From JAYKHL01 sp035284865 (GTDB lineage Bacteria; Cyanobacteriota; Sericytochromatia; S15B-MN24; JAQBPE01), in NCBI GenBank assembly GCA_035284865.1, contig JAYKHL010000067.1, positions 35,321-99,320 on the forward strand: a DNA stretch of 64,000 bases. The letters run 5' to 3'. Within the stretch, counting starts at the first letter, position 1; every line of letters begins with the position of its first letter. Positions 25,365 to 34,145 of the stretch are shown here, in pieces. Below the pieces are notes generated by a model, which saw only the letters and a program-made list of their open reading frames with translations, was not told where the DNA came from and did no database searches. The position numbers and the translations under genes are program-made.

Positions 25365-25507
25365 ACCTTCGGGGGGCAGCCACCCGGCCGGACCGACACC
25401 CCGCCCACCAGCGGGGCCAGGAAGCCCCCGCGAGCGCCGAACGCGCCTCGCGCTGCCCCGACACTCCCACCCCCTCGGCTTGCAGGCAGTTCAGGAGGAG
25501 CTTCCCC

Positions 25508-26890
25508 ATGATTCGTTCGATCTTCACGGGCGTGACCGGCATGCGCAACCACCAGGCGCGCATGGACGTCATCTCCAACAACATCGCCAACGTCAACACG
25601 ACGGGCTTCAAGTACTCGCGCGTGAACTTCGCGGACGCCGTCTCCCAGATCACCAGCCCGTCCACGGCGCCGGGGGGGTCGGTGGACCGCGGCGGCATCA
25701 ACGTCCGGCAGGTGGGCCTCGGCATGCAGGTGGCCAGCATCGACACCGTGCACACGCAGGGCACCGTTGCCACCACCGGCAAGGTCACGGACATCGCCAT
25801 CCAGGGCAGCGGCTTCTTCATCCTGGCGGACGGTCCGCAGCGCTACTACACCCGCAATGGCTCGTTCGACTTCGACCGCAACGGCAACCTCGTCAGCCCC
25901 ACCAGCGGCCTCAAGGTCATGGGCTACCAGTCGGTGGAGCGCAAGGACGCGGCCGGCGAGTCGTTCTACGAGATTGACCCCGCCGTGCCCATCCGCGAGG
26001 TCAAGGTGCCGCAGGGGTCGTTCATTCCGCCGCGGCGCACGACGGAGGTGACCTTCAAGGGCAACCTCGACCAGCGCCTCGACGTGGCAGCCGCTGCGCC
26101 CCCGCCGCCCGGCAGCTTCACGGAGACCACCGTTGACGTCTACGACTCACTCGGGGGGGTCCACCAGGTGACCTTCCGCTTCACGCACACGGCGGCCTCC
26201 GACTGGAGCTGGGAGGTCGTCAACAACGACCCCACCCTCGTCGACGCGGGCGGCACGGCCATTGCGACCCCGACGATCCCCCCCACCCCGCCTGCGGGCG
26301 GCACGCCGCTGCTGTCCTTCACGGCCAATGGCACGCTTCGGAACCCGGGCACGCTGCAGGTCGGCGACCGCTACCCGGCGGGCTCCATCGACCTCGCCTG
26401 GCGGCTCGCCTCGGGCGAGGTCGCCACGACCACGATCACCCCCAACTTCGGCAACGTGGGCGAGGGCGTCGGCATCACCCAGTTCGCGAACGAGACGACC
26501 GCCGTGGCCGTGGACCAGAACGGCTTCTCGCGGGGCGACCTGACGAGCGTGGCGATCGACAAGGCGGGCATCGTCAGCGGCGTGTACTCCAACGGTCGCC
26601 AGCGCATCCTCGCCCAGATGGCCCTCGCCACGTTCTCCAACCCCGGCGGCCTCCAGAAGGAGGGCGACAACAACTTCATCAAGACCAACAACTCGGGGGA
26701 CGCCGTGGTGCGGGCTCCCAACCAGGCCGAGGCCGGCAGCATCCTGGCGGGCTCGCTCGAGAACTCCAATGTCGACCTCGCCGAGCAGTTTGCCGACATG
26801 ATCACCACGCAGCGTGGCTTCCAGGCCGCCTCGCGGGTCATCACGACCTCCGACGAGGTGTTGCAGGAGCTGCTCAACCTGAAGCGGTAA
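25508..26890 (+). CDS. flgE: Flagellar hook protein FlgE
   Basis: FlgE is the main structural protein of the hook. The 460-aa protein has the rod/hook N-terminal motif MDVISNNIANVNTTGFKYSR, the FlgE N-terminal region continuing GSGFFILADGP and FTRNG-like RYYTRNGSFDFDRNGN, a FlaE-like middle (TVDVYDSLGGVHQVTF) and the C-terminal SGVYSNGRQRILAQMALA, then SNVDLAEQFADMITTQRGFQA. Length is normal. The AGGAGGAGC SD precedes ATG 25508. A 20-bp palindrome lies right after the stop. A shorter paralogue is at 41891. Confidence 0.96.
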   Translation: MIRSIFTGVTGMRNHQARMDVISNNIANVNTTGFKYSRVNFADAVSQITSPSTAPGGSVDRGGINVRQVGLGMQVASIDTVHTQGTVATTGKVTDIAIQGSGFFILADGPQRYYTRNGSFDFDRNGNLVSPTSGLKVMGYQSVERKDAAGESFYEIDPAVPIREVKVPQGSFIPPRRTTEVTFKGNLDQRLDVAAAAPPPPGSFTETTVDVYDSLGGVHQVTFRFTHTAASDWSWEVVNNDPTLVDAGGTAIATPTIPPTPPAGGTPLLSFTANGTLRNPGTLQVGDRYPAGSIDLAWRLASGEVATTTITPNFGNVGEGVGITQFANETTAVAVDQNGFSRGDLTSVAIDKAGIVSGVYSNGRQRILAQMALATFSNPGGLQKEGDNNFIKTNNSGDAVVRAPNQAEAGSILAGSLENSNVDLAEQFADMITTQRGFQAASRVITTSDEVLQELLNLKR

Positions 26891-26899
26891 CGCGCTGAG

Positions 26900-26919
26900 G
26901 GGGCCGCTCGAGCGGCCCC
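26900..26919. terminator. Perfect GC palindrome between flgE and fliK2
   Basis: GGGGCCGCTC (26900-26909) and GAGCGGCCCC (26910-26919) form a perfect 20-bp palindrome 10 bp past the flgE stop and 18 bp before the next gene. Without a U-run it is at best a partial terminator or an mRNA 3'-end stabiliser that would favour flgE over downstream genes. Confidence 0.4.
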
Positions 26920-26937
26920 GAACGGACCCTCACCCCG

Positions 26938-28347
26938 ATGGAACTTCGTGGCCTTAACCTCGGCCAGCCGCTCTCCGGCCCCGCGCCCGCGGGGCCGGAC
27001 GCGGCGTTGCTGGGGGCCCTGCGGGCCGCCGCGGAGAGCGGTCGCGTCGCCGAGGCCCGCGTGCTCGTCACGCGGGGCACCGCGGCGGTGCTCGAGCTGC
27101 TCGGGCACGAGCTGGAGGCCGAGGCCCACACACCGCTTCAGGCGGGCGACCGCCTCCAGGTTCGCGTCGAGGTCCAGCCCGGCGGCGTGGTGCGCCTGGC
27201 GGTCCAGGCCAGCGGCTCCGAGGGGGGGGCGGCCAGGGCCCTGCCGGATGCCGAGCTCGACGGGATGCTGCGTGAGCACGGGCTGCCGGCGGACGCCCGG
27301 GGACGAGCCGTCGCCCGCGCCCTGGTGGCACGGGATGGCAGGCTGGACCTCCCGGCCGCCCAGCGGCTGCTGCAGGCGCTGCGGCCCTTCGCCGCCGTGG
27401 GACCTCGGGAGGCAGCCGCTGCGGCCCTGCTGCAGCGGACGGGCCTGCCGCTGGCGCCCGCGACGCTCGCGCAGGTCATGGCCCGGGCGGAGCCGGGGGC
27501 TCCGGCCGCATTGGCCGCGCGCCTGGCAGCTGCGTTGCCGGGCCTGCAGGCTGCGGCAACCACCTCGGGGCCCGGGGGAGAGGCGGCCCGTGCCGTGCTC
27601 GCGAGCCTGGGCGGCCTGCCGCTCGCAGGCCCTCCGGCGACGGTGGAGGCCGCCCTGCGCGCGTGGGTCGCCCGGCTGACCCCGCCGGGCGCCCCGGGGC
27701 CCAGCCCACCTGAGGCTGGGCCGGAGGGGCCCGCGGCCCCGGCGGAGGGGGGCGTGCCCGCGTCACAGCGGTTCCCGGCAGGTCCGGGTATAAGTTATGT
27801 GAGCCCGGCTGTCGTCCGGGGGCCGGACCTGGCGTCCCTGCTCGAGCAGGCGGCGCGCGCCTTGGGCCCGTTGCAGGCGGACGGGAAGCAGCTGTTGAGC
27901 GAGGCCGTGGCCGAAGTCCGATACCTTCAACTGGCGAATGCGGGCGCGCCGCAGGGGGCGTGGGCCGGGCCTCACCATGTCCCGTTGCTCGTGGCGCGTG
28001 GGGCGGAGGCGCCGGGTGAGGCCTCCTTGCGGGTGCATCGGCGGCCGCCGGGCGCGGAGGATGAGCCCGGGACCACCCGGCTCGACCTCTCCGTGCCCAC
28101 CGAGCACCTGGCCACCGTACAGGCCAGCCTGGTCGAGGCCGGCGGCCACCTCACGCTGACGCTCGGGCTGGCAGACGCCGACGCGAGGGCCTTTGTCGAG
28201 GGCCACCTCGAGCGCCTGCGCGAGGCCCTCGCCGCCCGGGGCTTCTCGCTGGCCCACCTCGAGGCCCGGCTTGCCACCCCACGTTTGCCCGAACCCAGCC
28301 TGGATGCCGGTGCGGACGCGTTGTTGCGCTTCGATCGGAGGGTCTGA
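26938..28347 (+). CDS. Second FliK-like protein (Flg_hook C-terminal domain)
   Basis: This 469-aa protein resembles a second FliK: Ala/Gly/Pro-rich, Arg-containing helical N-terminal part and a C-terminal domain like Flg_hook (TRLDLSVPTEHLATVQASLV, HLTLTLGLADADARAFVEGH, LERLREALAARGFSLAHLEARL). It lacks the Gln-rich PxxLGxxxV motif seen in the first fliK at 23047. It is followed directly by a FlhB C-terminal-domain gene, an arrangement like the ylqG-ylqH pair of Bacillus, so it may belong to a FliK/FlhB-like pair with a distinct role. Start ATG 26938. Confidence 0.7.
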   Translation: MELRGLNLGQPLSGPAPAGPDAALLGALRAAAESGRVAEARVLVTRGTAAVLELLGHELEAEAHTPLQAGDRLQVRVEVQPGGVVRLAVQASGSEGGAARALPDAELDGMLREHGLPADARGRAVARALVARDGRLDLPAAQRLLQALRPFAAVGPREAAAAALLQRTGLPLAPATLAQVMARAEPGAPAALAARLAAALPGLQAAATTSGPGGEAARAVLASLGGLPLAGPPATVEAALRAWVARLTPPGAPGPSPPEAGPEGPAAPAEGGVPASQRFPAGPGISYVSPAVVRGPDLASLLEQAARALGPLQADGKQLLSEAVAEVRYLQLANAGAPQGAWAGPHHVPLLVARGAEAPGEASLRVHRRPPGAEDEPGTTRLDLSVPTEHLATVQASLVEAGGHLTLTLGLADADARAFVEGHLERLREALAARGFSLAHLEARLATPRLPEPSLDAGADALLRFDRRV

Positions 28348-28348
28348 C

Positions 28349-28651
28349 GTGGCGGCGGCAGAGGGGCGTTCGGACCCGCGGCGGGCGGTGGCGCTGCGGT
28401 ACGAGGCGGGGAGGGACGAGGCGCCCACCGTCGTGGCGACAGGTGAGGGCCTCGTGGCGGACCGCATCGTCGCGCTGGCGCGCGAGGCCGGCGTTCCTGT
28501 CGAGGCGCATCCGGACCTTGCGGCGGCCCTGGCGCAGGTGGAGCTCGGGACGGCCATCCCGGAGGCGCTCTACCCGGTGGTGGCGGAGTTGCTGGTGTTC
28601 ATCCAGCGCCTGAACGACGAACGTGGCGCTTTGCGGGAGGCTCTCTCATGA
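28349..28651 (+). CDS. FlhB cytoplasmic-domain homologue (FhlB/YlqH type)
   Basis: The 100-aa protein aligns to the part of FlhB after the autocleavage site: AVALRYEAGRDEAPTVVATG matches AVALKYDREAMMAPVVVAKG, and AREAGVPVEAHPDLAAAL and ALYPVVAELLVFIQRLN match the full-length FlhB here (36834). No membrane segments and no NPTH cleavage motif are present. Such stand-alone FlhB C-domains are known as export-switch-like accessory proteins. GTG start 28349, two bases after fliK2; it overlaps flbD by 4 bp. Confidence 0.85.
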   Translation: MAAAEGRSDPRRAVALRYEAGRDEAPTVVATGEGLVADRIVALAREAGVPVEAHPDLAAALAQVELGTAIPEALYPVVAELLVFIQRLNDERGALREALS

Positions 28652-28854
28652 TACAGGTGACGCGCTTGAACGGTTCGGTCTTCGTGCTCAACGCAGACCT
28701 GATCGAGACCGTGGAGGCCACGCCCGACACCGTGGTGAAGCTGACGACCGAGCACACCTTCGTGGTGCGCGAGGGCGTCGAAGAGCTCGTCGAACGCGTC
28801 GTGGCCTACCGCCGGAGAATACTCGCTGGGACGGGGCCCACCACGGGCGCCTGA
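28648..28854 (+). CDS. flbD: FlbD/SwrD family flagellar protein
   Basis: This 68-aa protein of the FlbD (SwrD) family begins MIQVTRLNGSVFVLNADLIETVEATPDT, the family signature. In Bacillus, SwrD increases flagellar power, probably via the stator. Position before motA fits. ATG 28648 overlaps the upstream stop by 4 bp. Confidence 0.93.
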   Translation: MIQVTRLNGSVFVLNADLIETVEATPDTVVKLTTEHTFVVREGVEELVERVVAYRRRILAGTGPTTGA

Positions 28855-28896
28855 AGCCCTCCGCGCACCCGAGGTCGATAAAGGAAACGCTGTTCA

Positions 28897-29688
28897 ATGG
28901 AAATCACCACCGCGCTCGGCCTGCTCGTGGGCTTCGGCTCCATGATCATCGCCCACATCTGGGAGAACGGCTGGAACTTCTGGGCCGTGCTCAGCCTGCT
29001 GAACCCGTCGGCTGCGCTCATCGTGCTGGGCGGCACCCTCGGGTGTGCCCTGCTGGGGTTCCCGATGCACGAGCTCAAGAACCTGCCCAAAGCAATGGGC
29101 ATGTCCTTCAAGAAGAACGGCTTCGAGGAGACGGAGCTGGTCAACAAGCTCGTCAAGTTCGCCGAGAAGGCGCGTCGGGAGGGGTTGCTCTCCTTGGAGT
29201 CCGAGGTGCAGGCTGCTGGTGACCCCTTCTTGCAGAAGGGCATCCAGCTGGTGGCTGACGGGCTCGACCAGGACACGATCCGGGAGATGCTGGAGACGGA
29301 AATCGACTTCCTCGCCGCCCGGCACGCCGTCCCCGCTGCCATCCTGGATGGCCTGGGTGGCTTCGCGCCGACGATGGGCATCATCGGCACCGTGATGGGC
29401 CTTATCTCGTTGCTCGGCAACCTGGGCGGCTCGATCGAGCAGATGGGCGCCGGCATCGCTGTGGCCTTCACGGCGACGCTGTACGGCGTGTGGACGGCCA
29501 ACCTCTTGTGGCTGCCGATGGCCCAGAAGCTCAAGCGGCGAAGCGAGGAGGAGGTTCACGTGCGAGAGATCATGATCGCCGGCATCATCTCGATCCAGGC
29601 GGGTGACAACCCGCAGATCGTCGAGGAGAAGCTCAAGAGCTTCCTTTCCCCCTCTCACCGGACGCACGTCGGCGGCAAGAAGCAGTAG
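28897..29688 (+). CDS. motA: Flagellar motor stator protein MotA
   Basis: MotA is the torque-generating stator ring component. The 263-aa protein has four TM segments: MEITTALGLLVGFGSMIIAH, PSAALIVLGGTLGCALLGF, then GFAPTMGIIGTVMGLISLL (the proton-channel TM3 region) and MGAGIAVAFTATLYGVWTANLLWLP (TM4). The cytoplasmic loop carries charged residues for FliG contact. The MotA/ExbB signature (GLDQDTIREMLE and later MGIIGTVMG) is complete. Start ATG 28897 with AAAGGAAA SD. Confidence 0.96.
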   Translation: MEITTALGLLVGFGSMIIAHIWENGWNFWAVLSLLNPSAALIVLGGTLGCALLGFPMHELKNLPKAMGMSFKKNGFEETELVNKLVKFAEKARREGLLSLESEVQAAGDPFLQKGIQLVADGLDQDTIREMLETEIDFLAARHAVPAAILDGLGGFAPTMGIIGTVMGLISLLGNLGGSIEQMGAGIAVAFTATLYGVWTANLLWLPMAQKLKRRSEEEVHVREIMIAGIISIQAGDNPQIVEEKLKSFLSPSHRTHVGGKKQ

Positions 29689-29690
29689 CG

Positions 29691-30419
29691 ATGGGCAGGA
29701 AGAAGAAGCACGGCGGCCACGCGAACCACGAGCGGTGGTTGCTCACGTACGCCGACCTCATCACCCTGCTGATGGCGTTCTTCGTGATTCTGTACGCCCT
29801 GGCCGTCTCGGACTACAAGAAGATCTCCGAGCTCCAGAACGCGATGCGGAACGCCTTCCACATCACCTCCGGTGCGGGCGAGGCGCCCATCAACGGGGCG
29901 CCACACGTGCTGGTGGGCGGCCAGGCGCCGATGGACTTCGCCCTGGCGGAGATGCAGAAGCAGATCGAGAAGGCCACGCGAGACGACGGGGACGAGGGGG
30001 CCGTTTCCACCAAGATGACGGAGCGGGGGCTGGTGGTGTCGCTCGCGAGCAGCGCCTTCTTCGACGCCGGGCAGGCCTACCTGCGGCCGGACGCGGTGCG
30101 CATCATGGCGAAGGTGGCCCGGACGCTCAAGCGAAGCCGCCGCAACATCTTGATCGAGGGTCACACGGACAACGTCCCCATCCGCACCCGCCAGTACCCC
30201 AGCAACTGGGAGCTCTCGACCGCCCGCGCCACCACCGTCGTCAAGTACATGATCGAGGCCCAGGGGCTCCCCCCGAACACGTTATCCGCAGCGGGTTACG
30301 GGGAATACAAGCCGATAGTGGCCAACGACACCGACGAGAACCGGGCCAAGAACCGCCGCGTCGACATCGTCATCCTGAAGGCCGACATCAAGGGCCAGCG
30401 GCCCGCCGGCCAGCTCTGA
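29691..30419 (+). CDS. motB: Flagellar motor stator protein MotB
   Basis: MotB anchors the stator to peptidoglycan. The 242-aa protein has the short basic N-terminus MGRKKKHGG, one TM with the proton-carrying Asp22 in YADLITLLMAFF, and a C-terminal OmpA-like peptidoglycan-binding domain with ILIEGHTDNVPI and NWELSTARATTVVKYM. All expected features are present. It starts 2 bases after the motA stop. A 109-bp gap to fliL follows. Confidence 0.96.
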   Translation: MGRKKKHGGHANHERWLLTYADLITLLMAFFVILYALAVSDYKKISELQNAMRNAFHITSGAGEAPINGAPHVLVGGQAPMDFALAEMQKQIEKATRDDGDEGAVSTKMTERGLVVSLASSAFFDAGQAYLRPDAVRIMAKVARTLKRSRRNILIEGHTDNVPIRTRQYPSNWELSTARATTVVKYMIEAQGLPPNTLSAAGYGEYKPIVANDTDENRAKNRRVDIVILKADIKGQRPAGQL

Positions 30420-30434
30420 CTGCCCTGGCGCCAA

Positions 30435-30440
30435 TTATGT
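30435..30440 (+). promoter_or_regulatory. TTATGT element upstream of fliL
   Basis: The motB-fliL gap (30420-30528) contains TTATGT, the word that also precedes flgB, fliO, flhA and pilMN in this 70% GC region. It is 89 bp from the fliL ATG. No clear -35 is seen. It could be an alternative -10, but the evidence is only the recurrence. Confidence 0.25.
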
Positions 30441-30528
30441 CGCGCGTGTGAGCCCCCCCACTGAACCGACCGATCACCGTGCCTGACGATGGGGACCGGT
30501 CGCCGAGCCTCGGCGAGGATTTGGAGCC

Positions 30529-31221
30529 ATGGCAGAGAACCTCAAGAAAGACGGCAAGGAAGAGAAGAAAAAGGGCGGGATGTCGCCTGACCTCAAGTGG
30601 CTGGCGCTCGGCTTTGGCTTCGCGCTGACCACGGTGGGCGCGAGCTTCCTCGGCGTGCATTTCTATGTCTCCCAGTTCATGATCGCCAAGGCCCGAGCTG
30701 CAGCCGAGGAAGAAGCCAAGCTGCACAAGCCCAAGGTCCGGTCGGCGGGGCCGAGCGTGCCGCTGCTGAGCTCCCAAATCATCAACCTCAAGGGCGGCCG
30801 CTACCTGAAGTTCTCGATCGTGCTGCAGTACGTGCAGGACGACGCGCTGTGGCCGCCCGGAGGCGGCGGCAGCCACGGCGCAGCCAAGGTCGATCCGCTC
30901 GAGAAGTACGTGGCCTTCATGAAAGACGTCACGATCGAGACCATTGCGGGTTACAGCGCCGAGGAACTCAAGACCGACGCCGGGCGCTCCCGGCTGCGAG
31001 GCAAGATCCGCGACAACATCAACGCCCGGCTGAAGGAGGTCTTCGGGCCTCCGGACCCCCCGGCAGGCCACCACGCGCCTGCCGCCGCAGCCGAGAAGAA
31101 GGGCGGCGAGGCCCCGGCCGAGGAAGGCGAGGGGGGCGGCGGCAGCGACGGCGAGCACAAGGGCCCGCCGCCCCTGCCCGAGGTCATGAACGTCTTCTTC
31201 ACCGAGTTCGTGGTGTCGTGA
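30529..31221 (+). CDS. fliL: Flagellar stator-associated protein FliL
   Basis: FliL rings surround stators and support torque under load. The 230-aa protein has a Lys/Glu-rich cytoplasmic N-terminus, one TM (WLALGFGFALTTVGASFLGVHF), and a periplasmic domain (IINLKGGRYLKFSIVLQYV). It has two unusual low-complexity insertions: GGGGSHGAAKVDPLEKY and a long Pro/Gly/Glu/His-rich stretch before the conserved C-terminal VMNVFFTEFVVS. Length is above the usual 150-180. Start ATG 30529. Confidence 0.9.
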   Translation: MAENLKKDGKEEKKKGGMSPDLKWLALGFGFALTTVGASFLGVHFYVSQFMIAKARAAAEEEAKLHKPKVRSAGPSVPLLSSQIINLKGGRYLKFSIVLQYVQDDALWPPGGGGSHGAAKVDPLEKYVAFMKDVTIETIAGYSAEELKTDAGRSRLRGKIRDNINARLKEVFGPPDPPAGHHAPAAAAEKKGGEAPAEEGEGGGGSDGEHKGPPPLPEVMNVFFTEFVVS

Positions 31222-31299
31222 GCCCACGCGTGGCGTCAGCGGTGGCACCGGGGCGCCACCCCGTCCGGACAGGCCCGGGGAGGGCCCGGGTGGCCATCC

Positions 31300-32301
31300 A
31301 TGGCTGAAATCCTTTCCCAGAACGAGATCGATGCGCTGCTATCAGCCCTCTCCACGGGGGAGCTGACGGCCGAGAAGGTGAAGGACGACGGGGGGCGGCG
31401 AGAGAAGAACGTCCGCCTCTACGACTTCAAGCGCCAGAACAAGTTCTCGAAGGAACACATTCGCACGCTCTCGATGATGCACGAGAATTTCGCGCGCATC
31501 CTGAGCACCGTGCTGTCGGCGCACCTGCGGATGGTGGTCCAGATCGAGGTGGCGTCGGTCGAGCAGCTGACCTACGATGAGTTCATCCGGTCGGTGCCCT
31601 CGCCGACGATCGTGAACATTTTCTCGATCGCCCCGCTGATGGGCAACTGCATCTTCGAGATCAACCTGGACATTGCCTCGGCCATCATCGATCGGATGCT
31701 CGGCGGCCCCGGGCGCGTCAGCCGGATGCGACGAGACCTCACGGAGATTGAGCGGGCCCTGGTGGGCACCATCATTCTGCGCGCCCTCGAGGCCTTCAAG
31801 GAGGCCTGGAGCTCCGTGGTGAAGGTGCAGCCCAAGCAGGAGTCGATGGAGATGAACCCCCGGTTCATCCAGATCGTCCCCCCCACCGACGTCGTGGTGC
31901 TGATCACCTTCGAGGCGAAGTTCGGAGACTCGTCGGGGCCGCTCTCCATCTGCATCCCCTTCGTGGTGCTGGAGCCGGTCATCCAGATGATCAGCTCGCA
32001 GATGATGTTCACGCTGGCCAAGCAGGAGCAACTGCCCGAGCACGCGCGGGACATCCGCCAGGGGGTCGAGGCCACCAAGATCCCCTTTCAGGTGTTGCTC
32101 GGCACTGCTGACCTGACGGTGGCGGATATCCTCAAGGTGGGGGTGGGCGACGTGATCCCGCTGTCATCCTACGTGGACGAGGACCTGCCGGTGCTCGTGG
32201 CGGATCGGTTGAAGTTCAAGGGCCGGCCAGGCCTGGTGCGGAACAAGCTGGCGGTGCAGGTCACCCGCGTCGTCGGCGACGAGGAAGTGGAAGACGAATG
32301 A
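31300..32301 (+). CDS. fliM: Flagellar motor switch protein FliM
   Basis: FliM is the C-ring protein that binds phosphorylated CheY. It is 333 aa with the N-terminal CheY-binding motif ILSQNEIDALLSALSTG, the middle domain (MMHENFARILSTVLSAHLRM, MLGGPGRV), and a C-terminal SpoA domain (LTVADILKVGVGDVIPL). All are normal. ATG 31300. It overlaps fliY by 4 bp. Only one FliM is present, while four other SpoA-domain genes (fliY, 42978, 43898, fliN2) are in the window. Confidence 0.97.
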   Translation: MAEILSQNEIDALLSALSTGELTAEKVKDDGGRREKNVRLYDFKRQNKFSKEHIRTLSMMHENFARILSTVLSAHLRMVVQIEVASVEQLTYDEFIRSVPSPTIVNIFSIAPLMGNCIFEINLDIASAIIDRMLGGPGRVSRMRRDLTEIERALVGTIILRALEAFKEAWSSVVKVQPKQESMEMNPRFIQIVPPTDVVVLITFEAKFGDSSGPLSICIPFVVLEPVIQMISSQMMFTLAKQEQLPEHARDIRQGVEATKIPFQVLLGTADLTVADILKVGVGDVIPLSSYVDEDLPVLVADRLKFKGRPGLVRNKLAVQVTRVVGDEEVEDE

Positions 32302-33509
32302 GCGAGTCCACCCCGGGCGGCCTTGGCGGCCCCCTGACCGAGTCGGAGCGCAAGTCGTTCTCGGATCTCAGCAGCTACGCGTTGGGGGCTGCAGCCTCCA
32401 CCATGACGATGTTGCTGAACAAGACGGTGGCGCTGGCCGTGGAGGAGGTCTCGGAGATCGAGCCTGTCGCCCTGGGCGCGGAGCATCCGGCCCCGGCGGT
32501 GCTGGTGACGCTCGACCTGCAGACAGGCTCGGACCACCCGCATCTCTTCGTGATGCAGCCGGCCGATGCCGCCGTGGTGTGTGACCTGATGATGGGGGGG
32601 GAGGGCACCTCCCCGGCAGCCGACCTTGATGAGGCGCAGCTCTCGGCCATCGGCGAGGCCTTCAATCAGGGCCTCGGCAACGCGGCGAACACCCTGAGCA
32701 CCCTGATGCTGCGGCGCGTCACGATCACCCCCCCGCGCGTCACCGTCGGGCCGATCGCGAGCCACGCAGGCCTGCAGACGCTGGCAGCCGGCGGGACGCT
32801 GACGCTGGTGCGGCATCGCTTCACCCTCGAGGGCCTGGTGGACAGCGTGCTGCTGGAGCTGGTGCCCCATCACAGCGCCCGGGAGCTGGTGGAGATCTTG
32901 GTGATGGCGGCGGACAACCCGGAGGTGGCCCAGGCGGCGGGCCAGGTGGGGGGGCCGGTGGGGGCCTCCCAGGTCGCGGCCTCTCCGGCGCCCGCTGCGC
33001 CCCCGGCGCCTCCGGCCGCCTCCGCCTGGGCCGAGGCCGCGGAGGCGACCGTGCCCCGCTCGGCCGTCGCCGACATCGCCCCCTCTGCCGTGGCCGCGGC
33101 CACGGGAGGGGGGCTGCCCCCGATGGGGCTGACAGCCACCGGGCCCGCGGCGGCCCTCGCAGGGACCTTTCCCCAGCAGGACCCGGTCTCCGTCAAGGCT
33201 GCGCAGTTCGCGCCGCTCACCCGGCAGGCCGGGGGCGAAGGCCTGAGCGGCCTTGACCTGATCCTGGACGTCACGCTGAAGGTCACGGTCGAGCTGGGTC
33301 GGACGAAGATGCAAATTCGCGAGGTGCTCGATCTGGGCAAGGGGTCCGTGGTGGAGCTTGACAAATTGGCTGGAGAACCTGTAGACATGCTGGTTAACGG
33401 CAAGTTGATCGCAAAGGGTGAGGTCGTCGTCATCGACGAAAACTTCGGCATCCGGCTCACGGAAATCGTCAGCCCCCAGGAGCGCTTCAACAGCCTCAAC
33501 CTCAAGTAG
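32298..33509 (+). CDS. fliY: Flagellar motor switch phosphatase/FliN fusion FliY
   Basis: FliY combines a CheC-like N-terminal domain with a C-terminal FliN/SpoA domain and can dephosphorylate CheY-P. The 403-aa protein shows the phosphatase signature S-x3-E-x2-N (Ser116, Glu120, Asn123 in LSAIGEAFNQGLGNAAN), a long Ala/Pro linker (about 210-310) and a SpoA domain (LKVTVELGRTKMQIREVLDLG). Only one canonical phosphatase motif was seen. ATG at 32298 overlaps fliM by 4 bp, and cheY follows. Confidence 0.93.
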   Translation: MSESTPGGLGGPLTESERKSFSDLSSYALGAAASTMTMLLNKTVALAVEEVSEIEPVALGAEHPAPAVLVTLDLQTGSDHPHLFVMQPADAAVVCDLMMGGEGTSPAADLDEAQLSAIGEAFNQGLGNAANTLSTLMLRRVTITPPRVTVGPIASHAGLQTLAAGGTLTLVRHRFTLEGLVDSVLLELVPHHSARELVEILVMAADNPEVAQAAGQVGGPVGASQVAASPAPAAPPAPPAASAWAEAAEATVPRSAVADIAPSAVAAATGGGLPPMGLTATGPAAALAGTFPQQDPVSVKAAQFAPLTRQAGGEGLSGLDLILDVTLKVTVELGRTKMQIREVLDLGKGSVVELDKLAGEPVDMLVNGKLIAKGEVVVIDENFGIRLTEIVSPQERFNSLNLK

Positions 33510-33558
33510 CGGTGAGACGCGGCGCCGGGCGTCGCCTCTCACGGAGGCCGCCCCAGGC

Positions 33559-33918
33559 ATGTCCAAGATCCTTGTCGTCGATGATGCCGCGTTCATGCGG
33601 AAGATGATCAGGGACATCCTGGCGCGTAACGGCTTTGAGGTCTGCGCGGAAGCCGCCAACGGCCTCGAGGCCATCCAGCGCTTTCGGGAGCAGGAGCCGG
33701 ATCTCGTCCTGATGGACATCACCATGCCCGAGTTGGATGGCATCACGGCCCTGCGGGAGATCCGGCGCACGCATCCGGCGGCCAGCGTCATCATGTGCAG
33801 CGCGATGGGACAACAGCAGCTGGTGGTTGAGGCCATCGAGCACGGTGCTCGCGACTTCGTGGTGAAGCCGTTCCAGGCGGACCGCGTGCTGGACGCGGTG
33901 CGCAAGGTGCTGGCCTGA
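33559..33918 (+). CDS. cheY: Chemotaxis response regulator CheY
   Basis: CheY-P binds FliM to alter rotation. The 119-aa receiver domain has all phosphorylation residues: acidic pair in ILVVDDAAF, phosphoacceptor Asp in LVLMDITMPELDG, Ser in VIMCSAMGQQ and Lys in FVVKPFQ. No output domain. ATG 33559 starts MSKILVVDD, with CAGG upstream, 50 bp after fliY. Adjacent to the FliY phosphatase, forming a local signalling pair. Confidence 0.96.
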   Translation: MSKILVVDDAAFMRKMIRDILARNGFEVCAEAANGLEAIQRFREQEPDLVLMDITMPELDGITALREIRRTHPAASVIMCSAMGQQQLVVEAIEHGARDFVVKPFQADRVLDAVRKVLA

Positions 33919-34033
33919 CGGGCCGCGGGCCCCTTATCCGCCCGGCACCTGACCCGGCCCCGTGCGCTTGCCGTTGGGGGCCGGGCGGCGGCGCCGATGA
34001 GACATCCGTCACAAGTTTCGCGCGGCGGATTTG

Positions 34034-34055
34034 TTATGTTGAAAGGCGTTATGTG
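34034..34055 (+). promoter_or_regulatory. Tandem TTATGT elements before fliO
   Basis: Two copies of TTATGT (34034-34039, 34049-34054) lie in the 227-bp cheY-fliO gap. GTCACA at 34008-34013 precedes the first by 20 bp. The same pair of words, at 20-21 bp spacing, is seen before flhA (39122-39127 and 39149-39154). They could be -10/-35 elements of the same holoenzyme, or half-sites of a regulator. Confidence 0.35.
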
Positions 34056-34145
34056 TCAAGGACCGGTGGCCTGACCCCCGCTCGGCCCGCGTCGTGCGCA
34101 CGACCCGGGGGTAGGGGATCCAAGCCGGTCGCTCTGGAAGCTCCT

